Positions 46,643-58,341 of a stretch of DNA of 64,000 nucleotides are shown piece after piece (the stretch's first letter is position 1; every line of letters begins with the position of its first letter). Position numbers and translations under genes: made by a program. The notes under the pieces are model-generated. The model ran no database searches. It saw only the letters and a program-made list of their open reading frames with translations, and was not told the origin of the DNA. This stretch comes from Euptelea pleiosperma (Eukaryota > Streptophyta > Magnoliopsida > Ranunculales > Eupteleaceae). Location: the NCBI GenBank assembly GCA_035048495.1, contig CM068549.1, forward strand, positions 13,363,103 through 13,427,102, written 5' to 3'.

Positions 46643-47465
46643 TGAAAATAGGATTTTTCCGCGTCGTTGGTTACGGAAACCCTAAAATCAACGAGATTTG
46701 TAATTTGATCCGATTATCCTGCAAAATTTAGAATTCTTGCACAGTGGGAAGTGTCGGATGTCGATCCGCACTCAGGGTTAGTTTGCGCAGCTCAAGAACA
46801 TAAAATGATGAATTTTTCTCAGACAAGCATGGAGGGGTGAGAATGGTGAGATGGATTTTTAAAACAGGATTTTGTGATTTTTAGAGAGAGGAACTACCGC
46901 AATGAATAAAAGCATAAAAGAAATTAAAGAAACAAACTGCTAATTAAATTCATTAATCTGAAAAATTCTTACAAGGCTTGAATTAAATTGTGCAATAATC
47001 AAAACTACGCTAGAAAGCGAATAGAGAGACTAGTAAGGGAGAGAAGCTAGTGAGAGAAACAGGAGATTTAGAGAGAGAAAATTAAAAAAAATCAAGAGAG
47101 ATAAAGTTTGAGAGAAAAAAATGGATGGAGAAGATAAGGGTTTACTAAGGGTTGAGATGCTTACATGGTAGATGTCCAATCCGTGGGAATGGGTTGCGGT
47201 CCAACAGCTTGATGAGAGGACGGTTGAGGGATCAATCGTAGTGATTGCACGCTAACCATTGGATAGAGCATCAAACGGCTTGGTGCAGCAGCAGTGGTTG
47301 GCCAAGATCAACACTTACCGGTGAACAGTGTTGCATGGTCGGCAAGGGAGCCATGGTGAGGAGCACGCACAGTTGCTGGCTACGTCTTCTTGGAGGGGAG
47401 CGGTGCATCTGCAGGTGGTGGATGGTGTTGTTGAAGAAGGAGGTGGCAGGCGGTAATGGAGGTTG

Positions 47466-47490
47466 CCGGAGTTGCAACCTGCAACTCCGG
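47466..47490. repeat. Inverted repeat, arms CCGGAGTTGCA, 3-nt spacer
   Basis: Perfect 11+3+11; third copy from the TATA-like box in this LTR. Confidence 0.9.
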
Positions 47491-47651
47491 TGATCTTAAA
47501 AAAAACTTTTTAGCACCGTTTTTTTTTACCACAACAACCGGTGGATGGCTGAAGACGATGGAGGAGGCGACTGTGGTGGAGAGATGGATTGTGAGAGCGG
47601 CTGGGATAGAAACGTGGACGATGAGAAGTGCTGCAGGTGTGGCACGAACGG

Positions 47652-47675
47652 CCGGAGTTGCAGGCGCAACTCCGG
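47652..47675. repeat. Inverted repeat, arms CCGGAGTTGC, 4-nt spacer
   Basis: Perfect 10+4+10; middle copy of three in this LTR. Confidence 0.9.
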
Positions 47676-47828
47676 TGAGGGCGGTAATGGAGAAGAAAAA
47701 AAAATAAAAATAAAATAATAATGGAGATGAAGAGAAGGGAAAAAGGGTGCGGTAATGGAAGATGGTGGCAGGCGGACCTGCTGTGGCACGAGCAGGGGGA
47801 TTAGGGTTGCAAGGGGTTGCAGTGGTGG

Positions 47829-47853
47829 CCGGAGTTGCAGGCTGCAACTCCGG
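47829..47853. repeat. Inverted repeat, arms CCGGAGTTGCA, 3-nt spacer
   Basis: Perfect 11+3+11; first copy, about 150 bp downstream of the TATA-like box. Confidence 0.9.
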
Positions 47854-48961
47854 TGGAAAAGTGGTGAAGAAGATGAAAGAGAAGATGAAGGAGAAGAGGA
47901 GAATGGGGCTAAAGAAGAGGGAATCCGTGCGGGATTGATAGGGGAAGAGAATGGAAGAGAAAGGGGGGGGGATTAGGGTTCGAACGAACCCCTATCCTTC
48001 TCCTTTTAAAGCTTCCCTATTTCCTTTAATGGAAATAGGGGATTTTTGAAAATAAAAAAATAAAAAAAATAAGAAAAATATATATATATATATATTTTTT
48101 TAAGTTAAAACCTACTTTTCTATGGGGCTCTATCACATGGACTGATGATGTCCATCGTCTCACAAGATGATGTGACAGGCATTCTGAAGGCGATCGGATG
48201 GATGGTGACTTGATTGGGACCCAGATTGGTAGATCGACGGATCTAGAGAGATCCAACGGTCCGATTGAAGATCCAACGGTCCGATGGAAGATCCAACGGT
48301 CAGAAAGCTAAGGGAGATGAGATAGAGCCGATGGGTAGGAGTTCTGGGGTTAGGTCAGTAGATTCGAGGATCGAGAGATGAAGAGAGAGAGAGAATAAGA
48401 AGAGATGAGAGAAAAAGTATCAAAAAAAATGGAAAAAAGCACTGGCGGAGGGTCTGGAACCCTGGTCTTCACTGTGACCATCCTCACGCTTCTCCAGTAG
48501 AGTCGACCATCATTCTTTGCTGACTCATGTGGCTTTAAACGCTTTGGTCCGTCTCTTGGTCATTGGCTCTCCTACTCTCTTCGTTCTTTGGGCCGACTTT
48601 TTGGTCCTCTTATTCAGCCCATATTTGGCCCATATCTTCTAGTCATAGCATGTGGGCTTGTTAAGCTTTGATAATGGGCTTTCATGATCGATTTGGGCCC
48701 ACAAGTCTCGATAACCGTCCCATCGGGGTTTCCTGCGACAGAAGAAGTGCGTAATGAGACTTTATCAGAACGGCTTAATATTTAGACTTCCGAAAATGTG
48801 TTTAATGCATGCAAATATACCATTTCGTCCAGAAAAGTGTGTTCTACGCAACAGAAGAGACTCTTACGTAGAAAAGTAGGTAAATAGAGTATTTTACGTA
48901 GGAGAATGCAATAACGCTAAAAGGATAATTGCTTAAAATAAGCACTTTTGAGCGAATATCA

Positions 48962-51900
48962 GACGACATGAATAGGACTCACCCATTTGCTATTGGAGAT
49001 GGGATAAATGATACCCGCATCTAACAGTTTAAGGACCTCATCCCGGACTACATCCTTCAAGACGGGGTTCAACCTCCTCTGGTGTTCTCGCGAGGTTTTG
49101 GATTCATCCTCGAGATAGATGTGATGTTGGCACACCGAGGGGTCTATGCCTTGAATATCATCTATAGTCCAACCTATCGCAGATTTGTGCTCGTTGAGCA
49201 GCTCGAGAAGTTTCTTACGTTCATTCTCAGACAAAGCGGAAGCAATAATGACAGGGTAGGTTTCCTTAGGACCAAGATAGGCATAGGAAAGATCTGTGGG
49301 AAGAGGCTTAAGCTCCAATTTTGGAGCAGATGGAGTAGAAATAGGTGTCACAGAAGACACGGATTGAAGAGGTTTGACTTCAGTAGGTAAAGGAAGGATG
49401 GGTTCTCTGGCCATGGTTATCAGAGGCTCGAACTCTATGAGAGGAGCGGGGATCTCTATCAGTGGAGTAGTCTCCAAAAGATCATTGAGATCAGAAATAG
49501 CTGACTCTGTTGCAAAGTCAGCTCCAAAGTGTTCTAGACACTGCTTAAGAATATCTTCGGTGGAGTCCGGGATTAGACTCTCAACGGCACACATTTCATC
49601 GGTCACTTCGCGATCGGCATCTTGTTCCATTAAACGAAAGATGTTGACCTCAGCTTTGAGGTTACCGAAAGCAATGGACATGTTTCCGTCCCAGCACCCG
49701 ATGTGTGCGTTCGCGGTGGCAAGGAATGGACGGCCTAAGATGACCGGAATGCAGTTATCCTGACACGGCTCGGTGTCAAGAATGATAAAGTCCACAGGAT
49801 AATAAAAGTCAGCGACTTTTACTAGGATGTCTTCAATGATTCCTCTTAGAATCTTGATGGACTGATCAGCCAATTTCAGGGTGACATTGGTAGGCTTCAT
49901 ATCTTTCAGTCCTAACTGCTGATATACCGAGAATGGTATGAGGTTAACGCTAGCCCCTAAATCTAGCAAGGCAGTGCAGCTAAAGTTGTCTCCAATTTCA
50001 CATTGGACAGTTGGGCTACCTGGATCCTTGTGTTTGATCACACTATTGCGTTGAATGAACGTGGTAGCTTTTTCGGCCAAGAAGGCAGCTTTGGGTACAT
50101 GCGTACGCCGCTTAACTGTGCACAAGTCCTTGAGAAATTTGGCATAGGAGGGGATTTGCTTGATAGCAGAAAGGAATGGGATATTGATCTGGACGTCTTT
50201 AAAGACGTCTAAGATCTCTGAGAATTGCTGATCCCGCTTATCTTGGACAAGTCTGTCCGGGAAGGGAGGCTTTATTCGACAAATGGATTTGTCTTTAGCC
50301 TTGGATTTCTGCACAGGGATATCTGATGTTGGTGTAGAGGTAGAAGAAGCAGAGGTAGGATTGGTACTAGTTTCCTCTGTACGAGTGATGGGTGCTGGAG
50401 ATGGTACCGGTGGTGGTTGGACTCCCATGTCCACAGTTTTTCCAGATCGTAGGGTGGTTACAGCTTGCACCTCCCCTTGACAATTCTCATTCTGGCTTTG
50501 AGATTGGGATCCGATCTCATATACTGCCCCTTTGGCATTTCCTTTAGGGTTGGCAATGGGTTGGCTAGGAAAGATCTCCTTAGCTTTCTCAGCTTCCAAG
50601 TTACCTAGACGTTGCTCTAGACGAAGCATGGATTGCTGTTGCTGTTGCTCTAGGCGTTGCATAGATTGAGTAATGAGTTGAGCTAGAAGGTCCTCAATAC
50701 CAGGTTTGGGGACCGACTGTTGGGGGGCATCTAATGGGAGCTGAGGCACCAATTCGCGACTCGAGCTCATCGGGGCATTATAGTTATAGGCGGAAGAATT
50801 AGTTGGGACAATCTGTTGGTTCTGAAAGTTCTGGGGAACTCTTTGCTGATTCTGAAATGTGCTCTGTTGTCCAGAGTATTGACCCTGTTGGAACTGCTGG
50901 TTCTGATTAGATGGGTACTGATTCTGCTGGTATTGTCCCTGATTGAATTGCCTATTGGGTTGATTGAACCCAGGAGGATACATGCCCTGAGGCTGACGCG
51001 GAGGTTGAGCTTGTGGTTGAGTAGACTGAGGCCTCCAAGAGAAGTTAGGGTGGTTTCTCGTGTCCGGATGATAAGATTGACTATACGAGTTCTGAGTGGG
51101 TGGTTTGTATGTGCTTAAAGCACAAACTTCTTCTTGAAGAGGATTAGACCATCCTTCATTCAAAGGACAATGCTCAGTAGTATGGGAGGGTTGCAGACAG
51201 AGGGTGCAGGATTCCATAGGGCTCTCGTGTCCCACATGCATGACTGGGGTAGATTGTTGAGTAGGCTTTTGTACAGACACAGCCAGTGCCGAGACTGACT
51301 TGCTCAACTCTTGAATGACAGATCGAAGCTCAGTATCAGCTGTAGCATCATGTCCCTTGGTTGTCCTTTGGACCGAAGTGGTTCGACTAAACTCTGAGTC
51401 AGTCGTCCAATGTTGAGAGTTTTCTCCTAACTCTCCCAAGAATTTGTATGCATCGGTCGGAGTTTGGTGCAGGAATTTTCCTTGGTACATTGACTCTACC
51501 ATGGTCCGGGACTCATCAGTAAGTCCCTTGTAGAAGACATGGACAAGATTGCCCTTGTCGATGCTATGGTGGGGACACTTAGTCAGGTAGTCTTGGAATC
51601 TATCCCACGCTTCGAAAAATTTCTCATCGGACTTCTGTCGAAAGTCCTGGATGAGTTGCTTCATTTGGTTGGTCCGAGTCATGGGGTAGAATTTAGACAT
51701 GAATTTGCCCACCAATTCTTTCCAACTGCTGATTGAATCAGCGGGTAAGGAGTAGAGCCAATCTAAGGCTCGGTCTTTGAGCGAGAATGGAAAAACTCGC
51801 AGACGCACATTGTCATCATCGAGGTTCTGATTCTTGAAAAGTAGGATGACATGTTGGAATTCCCTAATATGGGAATATGGGTCTTCTCTTGGGAGACCAC

Positions 51901-52168
51901 GAAAGGTAGGCAGCATTTGGATCGTCTGTGGTCTGATCTCAAACTGTACCGCCGTAGTAGGTGGGAGAATAATGCAAGTGGCTGGATTCGCAGAGATAGG
52001 GGCGAACGTCTCGATAAGAGGTCGTTCGACTGCCATGACTACAAAGGTAGTAGAACTGGGGGAGGCGGGTGGGGAAAGAGATGGGAAAGAATTCAGTGGA
52101 GGATCCACTGTAGGGACGTGATTCTCAGATCGAATCAAGCGCTTGTTCGGACGATTCCAAACGGGCAT
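48962..52168 (-). pseudogene. Element A gag-protease and N-terminal RT segment
   Basis: Minus strand, ATG at 52168 (MPVWNRPNKR). It is open with no stop through gag (CTLC…H…C zinc knuckle), a Gln-rich linker slightly shorter than in B, protease (DLGASVNLIP), an acidic spacer and the start of RT (…[10 protein letters not shown]), where element B was inserted. The Gln codon that is a stop in element B is intact here (CAG, near 49760). The frame continues at 36261. It is very similar to element B, so they belong to the same family. Confidence 0.9.
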
Positions 52169-53885
52169 ACGCGAATGAGACAAGCTCTATACTTGGCAAA
52201 AAGTTGCCAGAGAGGAACACTATCCTAAATGATGCACACCAAGCACAGATAATCCTATTCTAAGCAATCAGGATATATTTTAGGAATTATCTTTGTTAGT
52301 TTTGGGGCTAGAGTAGATTATGACAGTGGGTGGACCACTGGTTTATCTTTTAACCGCCGGACTAACTGTTTTGCACTCAGAGGTTCTCACTAGGCTACAC
52401 TCTTCAGAGCGAATCCTTTAGTACTAACTCTAGTTAACAACAAGGCAATCCGAAGCCTAGACAGACGTGCGGCACAATGGCTGACTTAAGTACGTCCCAG
52501 ACTAACCAGATTGGTCAAGTGGATAAGAAGAGTGTTCCCTCGGGTTAAGCTAGGGTTGATGCGTGTTCCTAGTCCACACGCAACTAACCGTCGAATAGTC
52601 CAAGATGCCACGTTGAGCTCAGTGTACTTGAGTAGCAGGGACTTATGGGTGTGTTAGACAACAGGGACCCGCGCTCGTGGTCTTATTTCGATTGGATGTT
52701 AAGCGGGTTCGCTTTGCGTGGATTTTTCCTTGAACACCGGGCTAATTGGCTCTACTTCTTGATTCTTTTTATTATAGATGGATCCTGGGGATCAATATCA
52801 GCTGGAGTGATGAGGTGGGTGATGAAATCCCACCAGTTTCAATTTTGGAGCTGGGTTTGCTCGCTTAGAGTTGATTGATTAACGGCCACACCACGCAAGT
52901 CGAATAAGTTGTTGCTAGAAAACAAATAGACAAGCGGCAATGATGCACCCAATATGCTCTGTATCGCACTCAAGGCGAGGATAGAGACTTACCTCCCGTG
53001 GGCCACGCCACGGGGTCGCCTCCGTGGGTTAGAGAGGGGTATCCTAATGGGCTTGGGCCCGACTCCACCTCTTTGAGCTTTCGCTCCCTACCCACACTGG
53101 ATCGTGTTCCTGCAGAAACAGTTAGATCGCACGGTCTAGGTATGTGGGATTCTATTTGGAAGATCCTTGCCTTTTTAGGGTTCACTGAGCAAGCATTGAA
53201 TTTAGGCAAGTTTTTGAATTAGTTTCCAAATTCGAGATGGGTTAAAATTTAGGAATTCCCAGATTAGAAAATACCTAGATTGGAAAGTTTCCCGAACTGT
53301 GGAGATCTTCCAAGAAAGATTTGATTGCGAGATCCCTTATAATTTTGGGAAATTTCCTAAAATTGAAATTCTGCTAGATTTAGGGCATTTCCTTTTGCAG
53401 ACTTTTCCAAATTCGGAAGATTTCTAAAGATAGAAATTCTTCTAAAGAGGAAACTTCTAAAAGGGAAAACCCTAATTTAGCAAAGTTTCAAGATTTTAGA
53501 ATCTTTCCAAAAATCGCAAATCCTGGATTGGTGATTTCTAAAAATCTGCAGAATATGAAACCCTAATTTTTTTTGAATTTTGAATTTATTATTTTTTTTG
53601 GTATTTTCCACTTAATCTAGGGTTTCTAAAAAACCCTAGAACAAGATCTAGCAGTTATATGGAAAGCAGTAAAATTCCTAAATTATTACAAATTGCACTT
53701 GGCCTTCCGAGGCATTAAAAATAGTAATTTAAAAACTGCTAAAAATCAACAAAAACAAAAAATAGAAAGTTTCCCGAAAAGGTCAGGCTGGCCAAATTGA
53801 GCAGCTTTTCGCTTCAGCAACTTTCTAATTCCATCTTTACGTCCTTTTTCGCACTCCCGAACACCCGAGCGGCAGCGGCGCCATT
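52169..53885 (-). other. Element A leader and primer binding site
   Basis: PBS at 53864-53883 (minus), identical to that of element B (TGGCGCCGCTGCCG…). The leader aligns with 44933-46642. The GTAAGTC donor (about 52988-52998) and CTGCAG acceptor-like site (about 53110) are conserved. Confidence 0.75.
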
Positions 53886-54422
53886 TGAAAGTAGGGTTTT
53901 TCTGTCGTTGAGAGAACGACCCTAGAATCAACACATTTGTATATTATCCGAGATTTTCACTCAAGTCCTGCAAAATTTCACAGGGTTGTACAGTGGCTTT
54001 GTGTCGGATGTCGATCCACACTCGAGGTTAGGTAACGCACAATAACAAAACCAAAAACATGCAGAAAATGCTGCAAATGGTGGAAGGGTAAGACGATGAT
54101 TGTGATGTAGGATTTAAAAATATTATTTTTTTTTTAGAGAGAGAAACTTCCATTCTTATCATAAAAAAATTGCAGAAATAAACTTAGAACTGAAAAATAA
54201 CAACTTTATTAATGGTCAACGAATCCTTATAAAAATCAAACTAAAATTAAACACAACAAAAATAAAGAAAACTAGAAAGCAATAAAAACTAAAAGAAGTG
54301 GGGTCGAGATAGAGAATTGGAACACCTAGAGAGAGAAACTCTAGTGAAAGAGAGAGAAAGTGGAAAAAAATTCACCTTGTGCACTTACCAGTCAGCCTTG
54401 AGAGTGATCGGGATCGAGGTGG
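53886..54422 (-). mobile_element. 5' LTR of element A, truncated to 537 bp
   Basis: Matches 26168-26706 of the 3' LTR with only a handful of differences, then stops abruptly after GATCGAGGTGG. The remaining ~2.1 kb, including the TATA region and the right terminus, is replaced by unrelated DNA. The element therefore has lost its promoter and one target duplication. Confidence 0.9.
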
Positions 54423-54559
54423 CCGAACCCTATGAGAGATCCAAGACACATGGGTAGAATCCTCATACATACAAGTCTAAGTCAAACAACAAGGCTAAAA
54501 CCTTAATAGTCAATAATCATGACCGAACCACTAAGGGTTCTCAAGGCCATTAATCGTCC

Positions 54560-55490
54560 AAAATCTAAGAAATAGGGCTTTTACAGAAAAACATGTTTCT
54601 TTTTAAAAAAATCATAACTAAATAAATATAAATTAAAAAAATACAAACTCAATGGATTTGAAGACTATATTCATTGACGTTTCTATGAAAAATAAATTCA
54701 AAAATATTTTTTTTTAAAATCTAAATCAAAATTCTTAAAGAACTGGATTGCACAGAATCTGAAATTCTGGGTTTACAGAAAAGGTCAGCACCTTAGAAAA
54801 ATTATAACTAAATAAATACATATTTTAAAAATCAAATTCAACGAATCTAGAAAATAGATTCACATAGTTTTATAGAAAAAATAAATTGAAAAATATTTAG
54901 TTTCAAAATATATGTGTAAATCCTTAATCAATTGGACTGTATAGAATCTAAAATTCTGGGTTTTGCAAAATAGTCTAGCACATTAGAAAATGCATAACTA
55001 AATAAATAAAAATTAAAAAATTACAAACTCAATGGATTTGGAACATAGATTCATAGAGGTAGCTATGAAAAATAATTAAAAAATATTTCAGCTCAAAATA
55101 TAGATCACAATCTTTAATGAATTGGACCGTACAGAATGTAGAATTCTAGGTTTTATAAAAACGTCCAGTACCTTTGAAAACTAATAACTTAATAAATAAA
55201 GATTCAAAAAATACAAACTCAACGGATTTAGAAAATAGATTTATAGAAGTATCTATGAAAATTAATTGTAAAATATTCAGATTCAAAATATTGATCAAAA
55301 TCTTTAATGAATTGGACCGTACAAAATCTAAAATTTTGGGTTATGAAGAAAATTTCAGCACATTAAAATAATCATAACTAAATAAATACAAACAAAAAAA
55401 TTCAAATTCCACGGCAATGGAAAATATATTCACAGAGTTTTCTAAGAAAAATAATTAAAAAGTATTTAAGTCTTAAACCTTACACGAAAA
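54560..55490. repeat. Tandem array, five diverged units of about 190 bp
   Basis: The anchor ATAACTAAATAAAT recurs at about 54613, 54804, 54994, 55184 and 55374, so the period is 190-191 bp. Each unit also has CTCAATGGATTTG-like, AGATTCATAGA-like, TTAATGAATTGGACCGTACA-like and AAAATTCTGGGTTT-like blocks. Units are clearly diverged. AT-rich, non-coding. 54423-54559 is unclassified spacer. Confidence 0.85.
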
Positions 55491-57364
55491 TTATAAAAAA
55501 CATGATCATCTATTGTGGGTGCCAAATAAGTCATGGCCAAACCCATCATGGCGGCACAAAATAATTATCAACTCAATAAAAATAAACTAAATCAAGCCCA
55601 AATTAATTTATAATGAAGATCTACCATTATATAATGAAAGAAAAGTAATAACTTGAATAAAAATAAGTATATGATGGATCAAGAACACTTACCTTAAGGT
55701 TTCTTGAATTTTAATGAAAATTGAAAGTTTTTTCAAATTTGAAAATCGTTGGATCGTCCTCTTCTCAGAGTATGTTCTTCTATTCGAAGTCCCCGTCAAT
55801 TCTCCCTTCTTGCTCGAGTGCGATCGGTGCCTGGATGAAGGTTTAATAGAGATTTTCCTATTCTTTAATGGAGTTTGGGTTTGTAAAAGCTTCAAAAGCT
55901 TTAAGATTTTCATAAATAGGTTTAGGAAAGGATTAGGGTTTCTATTTTAGTGAAATTCGTAACTATCAAAAGGATGGCTTTTTCAACCCTCAAAAACTCA
56001 TATTTTACATTACTTATTGTTTAGAAATGGGCCCAAGGCCCATATATATCAACTAGGCTTTATTTAAGATTATTATTAAGCCCAAAAGGACTCTAGATTG
56101 GCCATACGGGCCCACCCAATAAATAATTATTTATTAATTTAATTAAACTATATTATATAATTTAAAAGTTCATACAACAAGGTCTTGACACATGTCACAT
56201 ATACATAAATCACATAAAATAGTCTAAATACACAAAAATCACAAAAAAGTTCAAAGCCCCGAAAAAGTGTTAAGATGATCTCAGAAAGTTCTAGTGTGCT
56301 CGTAAAGATTAAAAGATCATATAAAAGCCCCCAAATTGTAAAAAATAATGTCTAAACACTTTTTAACTTTGGCCAGTATATGCATTCCCTGTAACAAGAC
56401 CCTCGAGGGTAAACCAATGTCACAACAAACACTTCCATAGTCAAGATTACTCTGTTAGGAATCCACAGGAACTAACGGTGCCTCAAACAGATGTCCTGGG
56501 GCAATGATATGCTTGAAATGGCCAGAAGGGCAATTTTGTAATATTGAAAATCATTTACTATATAAAGGAAAGTAAGAAAAAAATTTTAAAAATCGTTTCA
56601 CCTATAGCTTTCAAGGGGAAACTCTGTCAGAATTTTGACTAAGCTAGAATAGACCTAAAAAGCATTCTAAGGTTGAAAGACTCACGAAACAAGGAGAATA
56701 AAAGATTTAAAGTTGGAAAATTAGATTTAAACGTGAAAAACGGTGTATAAATCGAACTAGGGCTTTGTTGGATCTCCCAATTGGCTAAGAGATAGCCAAA
56801 ACCCTCTTATAGGATTACAATAGAGGCAAAAACGACCTCTTTTCCCAAATATCAGGTATTGTAAATAGTCGTACAAGTCGTGAGATTGAAAAAAGTGACT
56901 CGAGTACCCAAAACCCTAAAACCGAATAGAGAACTTGTGATATGTTGAAAAGTACTAAGAGACAGCTAAAGATATTTGAAAGGAGTAAAAAAGGTTGAAA
57001 ATAAACATTTCTACCCACTTGCAAGCCTTAAGATTGTTCGTACAAGAAACAGCGAAGAAATGGGTAAAATACATAACCCGAAAACCCTCAGAAATTGGGT
57101 TTGAACTATAAAAAATTCTTCAACGGGTTAAGAATCTGAAAGAACAACCCAAATTGAGTGAGAACATCATTAAAGAAAAAGGAACACGGTGACAAAGAAG
57201 TTGGAACACGCAGTATTGAAGTTCATGAACTGATCGCGCTTTCCGAGGTTTCGAGAAGTGAGACGGATTGAGTACCAGTGAATACTCTTTATAAGAATGC
57301 AAGAGGACTATAGAAATTCGCAAGTGATTCAAAGAAAGAATTCCAACTTGGAATTAGAAAGGAA
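55491..57364. other. Unclassified, retroelement-leader-like DNA
   Basis: No credible gene. 55690-55960 on the minus strand looks like a leader: AAACCCTAATCC, TATTTATG, a basic 74-codon frame, then a strong donor (CTTAAG then GTAAGTG) at about 55688. On the plus strand a TATATAAA at 56559-56566 lies about 800 bp before the PMD frame and could be the promoter of that element. No LTR ends or primer binding site could be placed. Confidence 0.35.
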
Positions 57365-58341
57365 ATGGCTCCCAGAAGAAGTAAAGCAAAGAAGAAAATA
57401 GATGAGCCCTCTTCGCCAAGTGTTCTAGCGGAATCAATGCCATCCATTCTTCAACATATTGTAATTTGGGCCTCTTTGGGGCATAAGAGATCCAGTCCAT
57501 TGATAAACATAGTTGAAGAGATGAAAGGGTTCGAGACTCTCCAGCCAATGGAAGTTGCGGCTGATACAGTAGAAGAAGCCATTACTCCTCATTCCATGGC
57601 AAGTTGGCGACATGAAAAAGATGAGAAAACTCTAGTAAAATTTTGTCTAGTAAGCTGTAAGTATCATGAAGAGTGGGTTGAATGGGCTACACAGTATATG
57701 ACTATGCCAAAATACAAAAGGTGGTTGGAAGAAATGGGCCTCTTTGATACCATGACTATTTGTTTGACAAAATTGACAAATAATTCTCTGTTATTGACAG
57801 CATTGATAGAGATCTGGAATCCCAAGTCTAGTACTTTCGTCACAATGTATGGGGATATAACTTTTACTGTGGAAGATGCTGTGATGCTGGGAAGATTACC
57901 AATTGGTAGTGAATTGGCCCCTGTGCCTCATAATGAACTGTCTGTGGAAGAGAAGAAAGCATTGCTGATTTGAAGAGGCAAACTTGATTATATTCGTCAA
58001 CAACGAGCGGATAGTAAGGGTAAGGTCTGGGGAGATTGGTGGATGTCTGCCCATTAGGGACCTATATCTGATGAAGGTTTTCTGGGTTTGTTAGCTTTTT
58101 TTGTGAATAATTTTCTGATTCCACAGCCAGCAATGCATGCCATAACAAATGCCGCATTTATCACTGTAGCGAGGGCGTATGCAGGAAAAAGGATTTGTTG
58201 GGCAAGCACCGTAACAGCACAGTTGTATCATGGGTTGAACACTTATTGAGAAACTCTTCAACATCGGATAGTGTTATTCAATCAAGGGAAGAAAGCATCT
58301 CAAGATATATATATTATATATGCACTACTATGGTTGTTACA

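Larger units (their letters stand above)
36262..48961 (-). mobile_element. Athila element B, about 12.7 kb, inserted in element A
   Basis: Near-complete Ty3/gypsy Athila element on the minus strand: 5' LTR 46643-48961, PBS 46621-46640, leader, gag-pol 44932-39167, 1.9-kb 3' region, PPT, 3' LTR 36262-37243. It is flanked by the 5-bp duplication GACGA (36257-36261 and 48962-48966). Element A pol reads continuously across the site with a single GACGA. The overlapping parts of the two LTRs differ at only a few positions apart from indels, so the insertion is fairly recent. The 3' LTR lacks about 1.4 kb. Confidence 0.95.
46643..48961 (-). mobile_element. 5' LTR of element B (2,319 bp)
   Basis: Minus strand, TGATATTCGC at 48961 to …CCTATTTTCA at 46643. 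TATA-like AGCTTTAAAA at about 48003-48012. Three inverted repeats of the CCGGAGTTGCA family (47466, 47652, 47829). Short (TA)n near 48081-48099. Relative to the 3' LTR, about 120 bp is deleted at about 48127 and replaced by a few filler bases. Confidence 0.95.

Noticed and set aside
47973..47990. GGGTTCGAAC as a pol III B box in element B LTR
   Set aside because: It belongs to a short palindrome (GGGTTCG/CGAACCC) with no A box at tRNA spacing.
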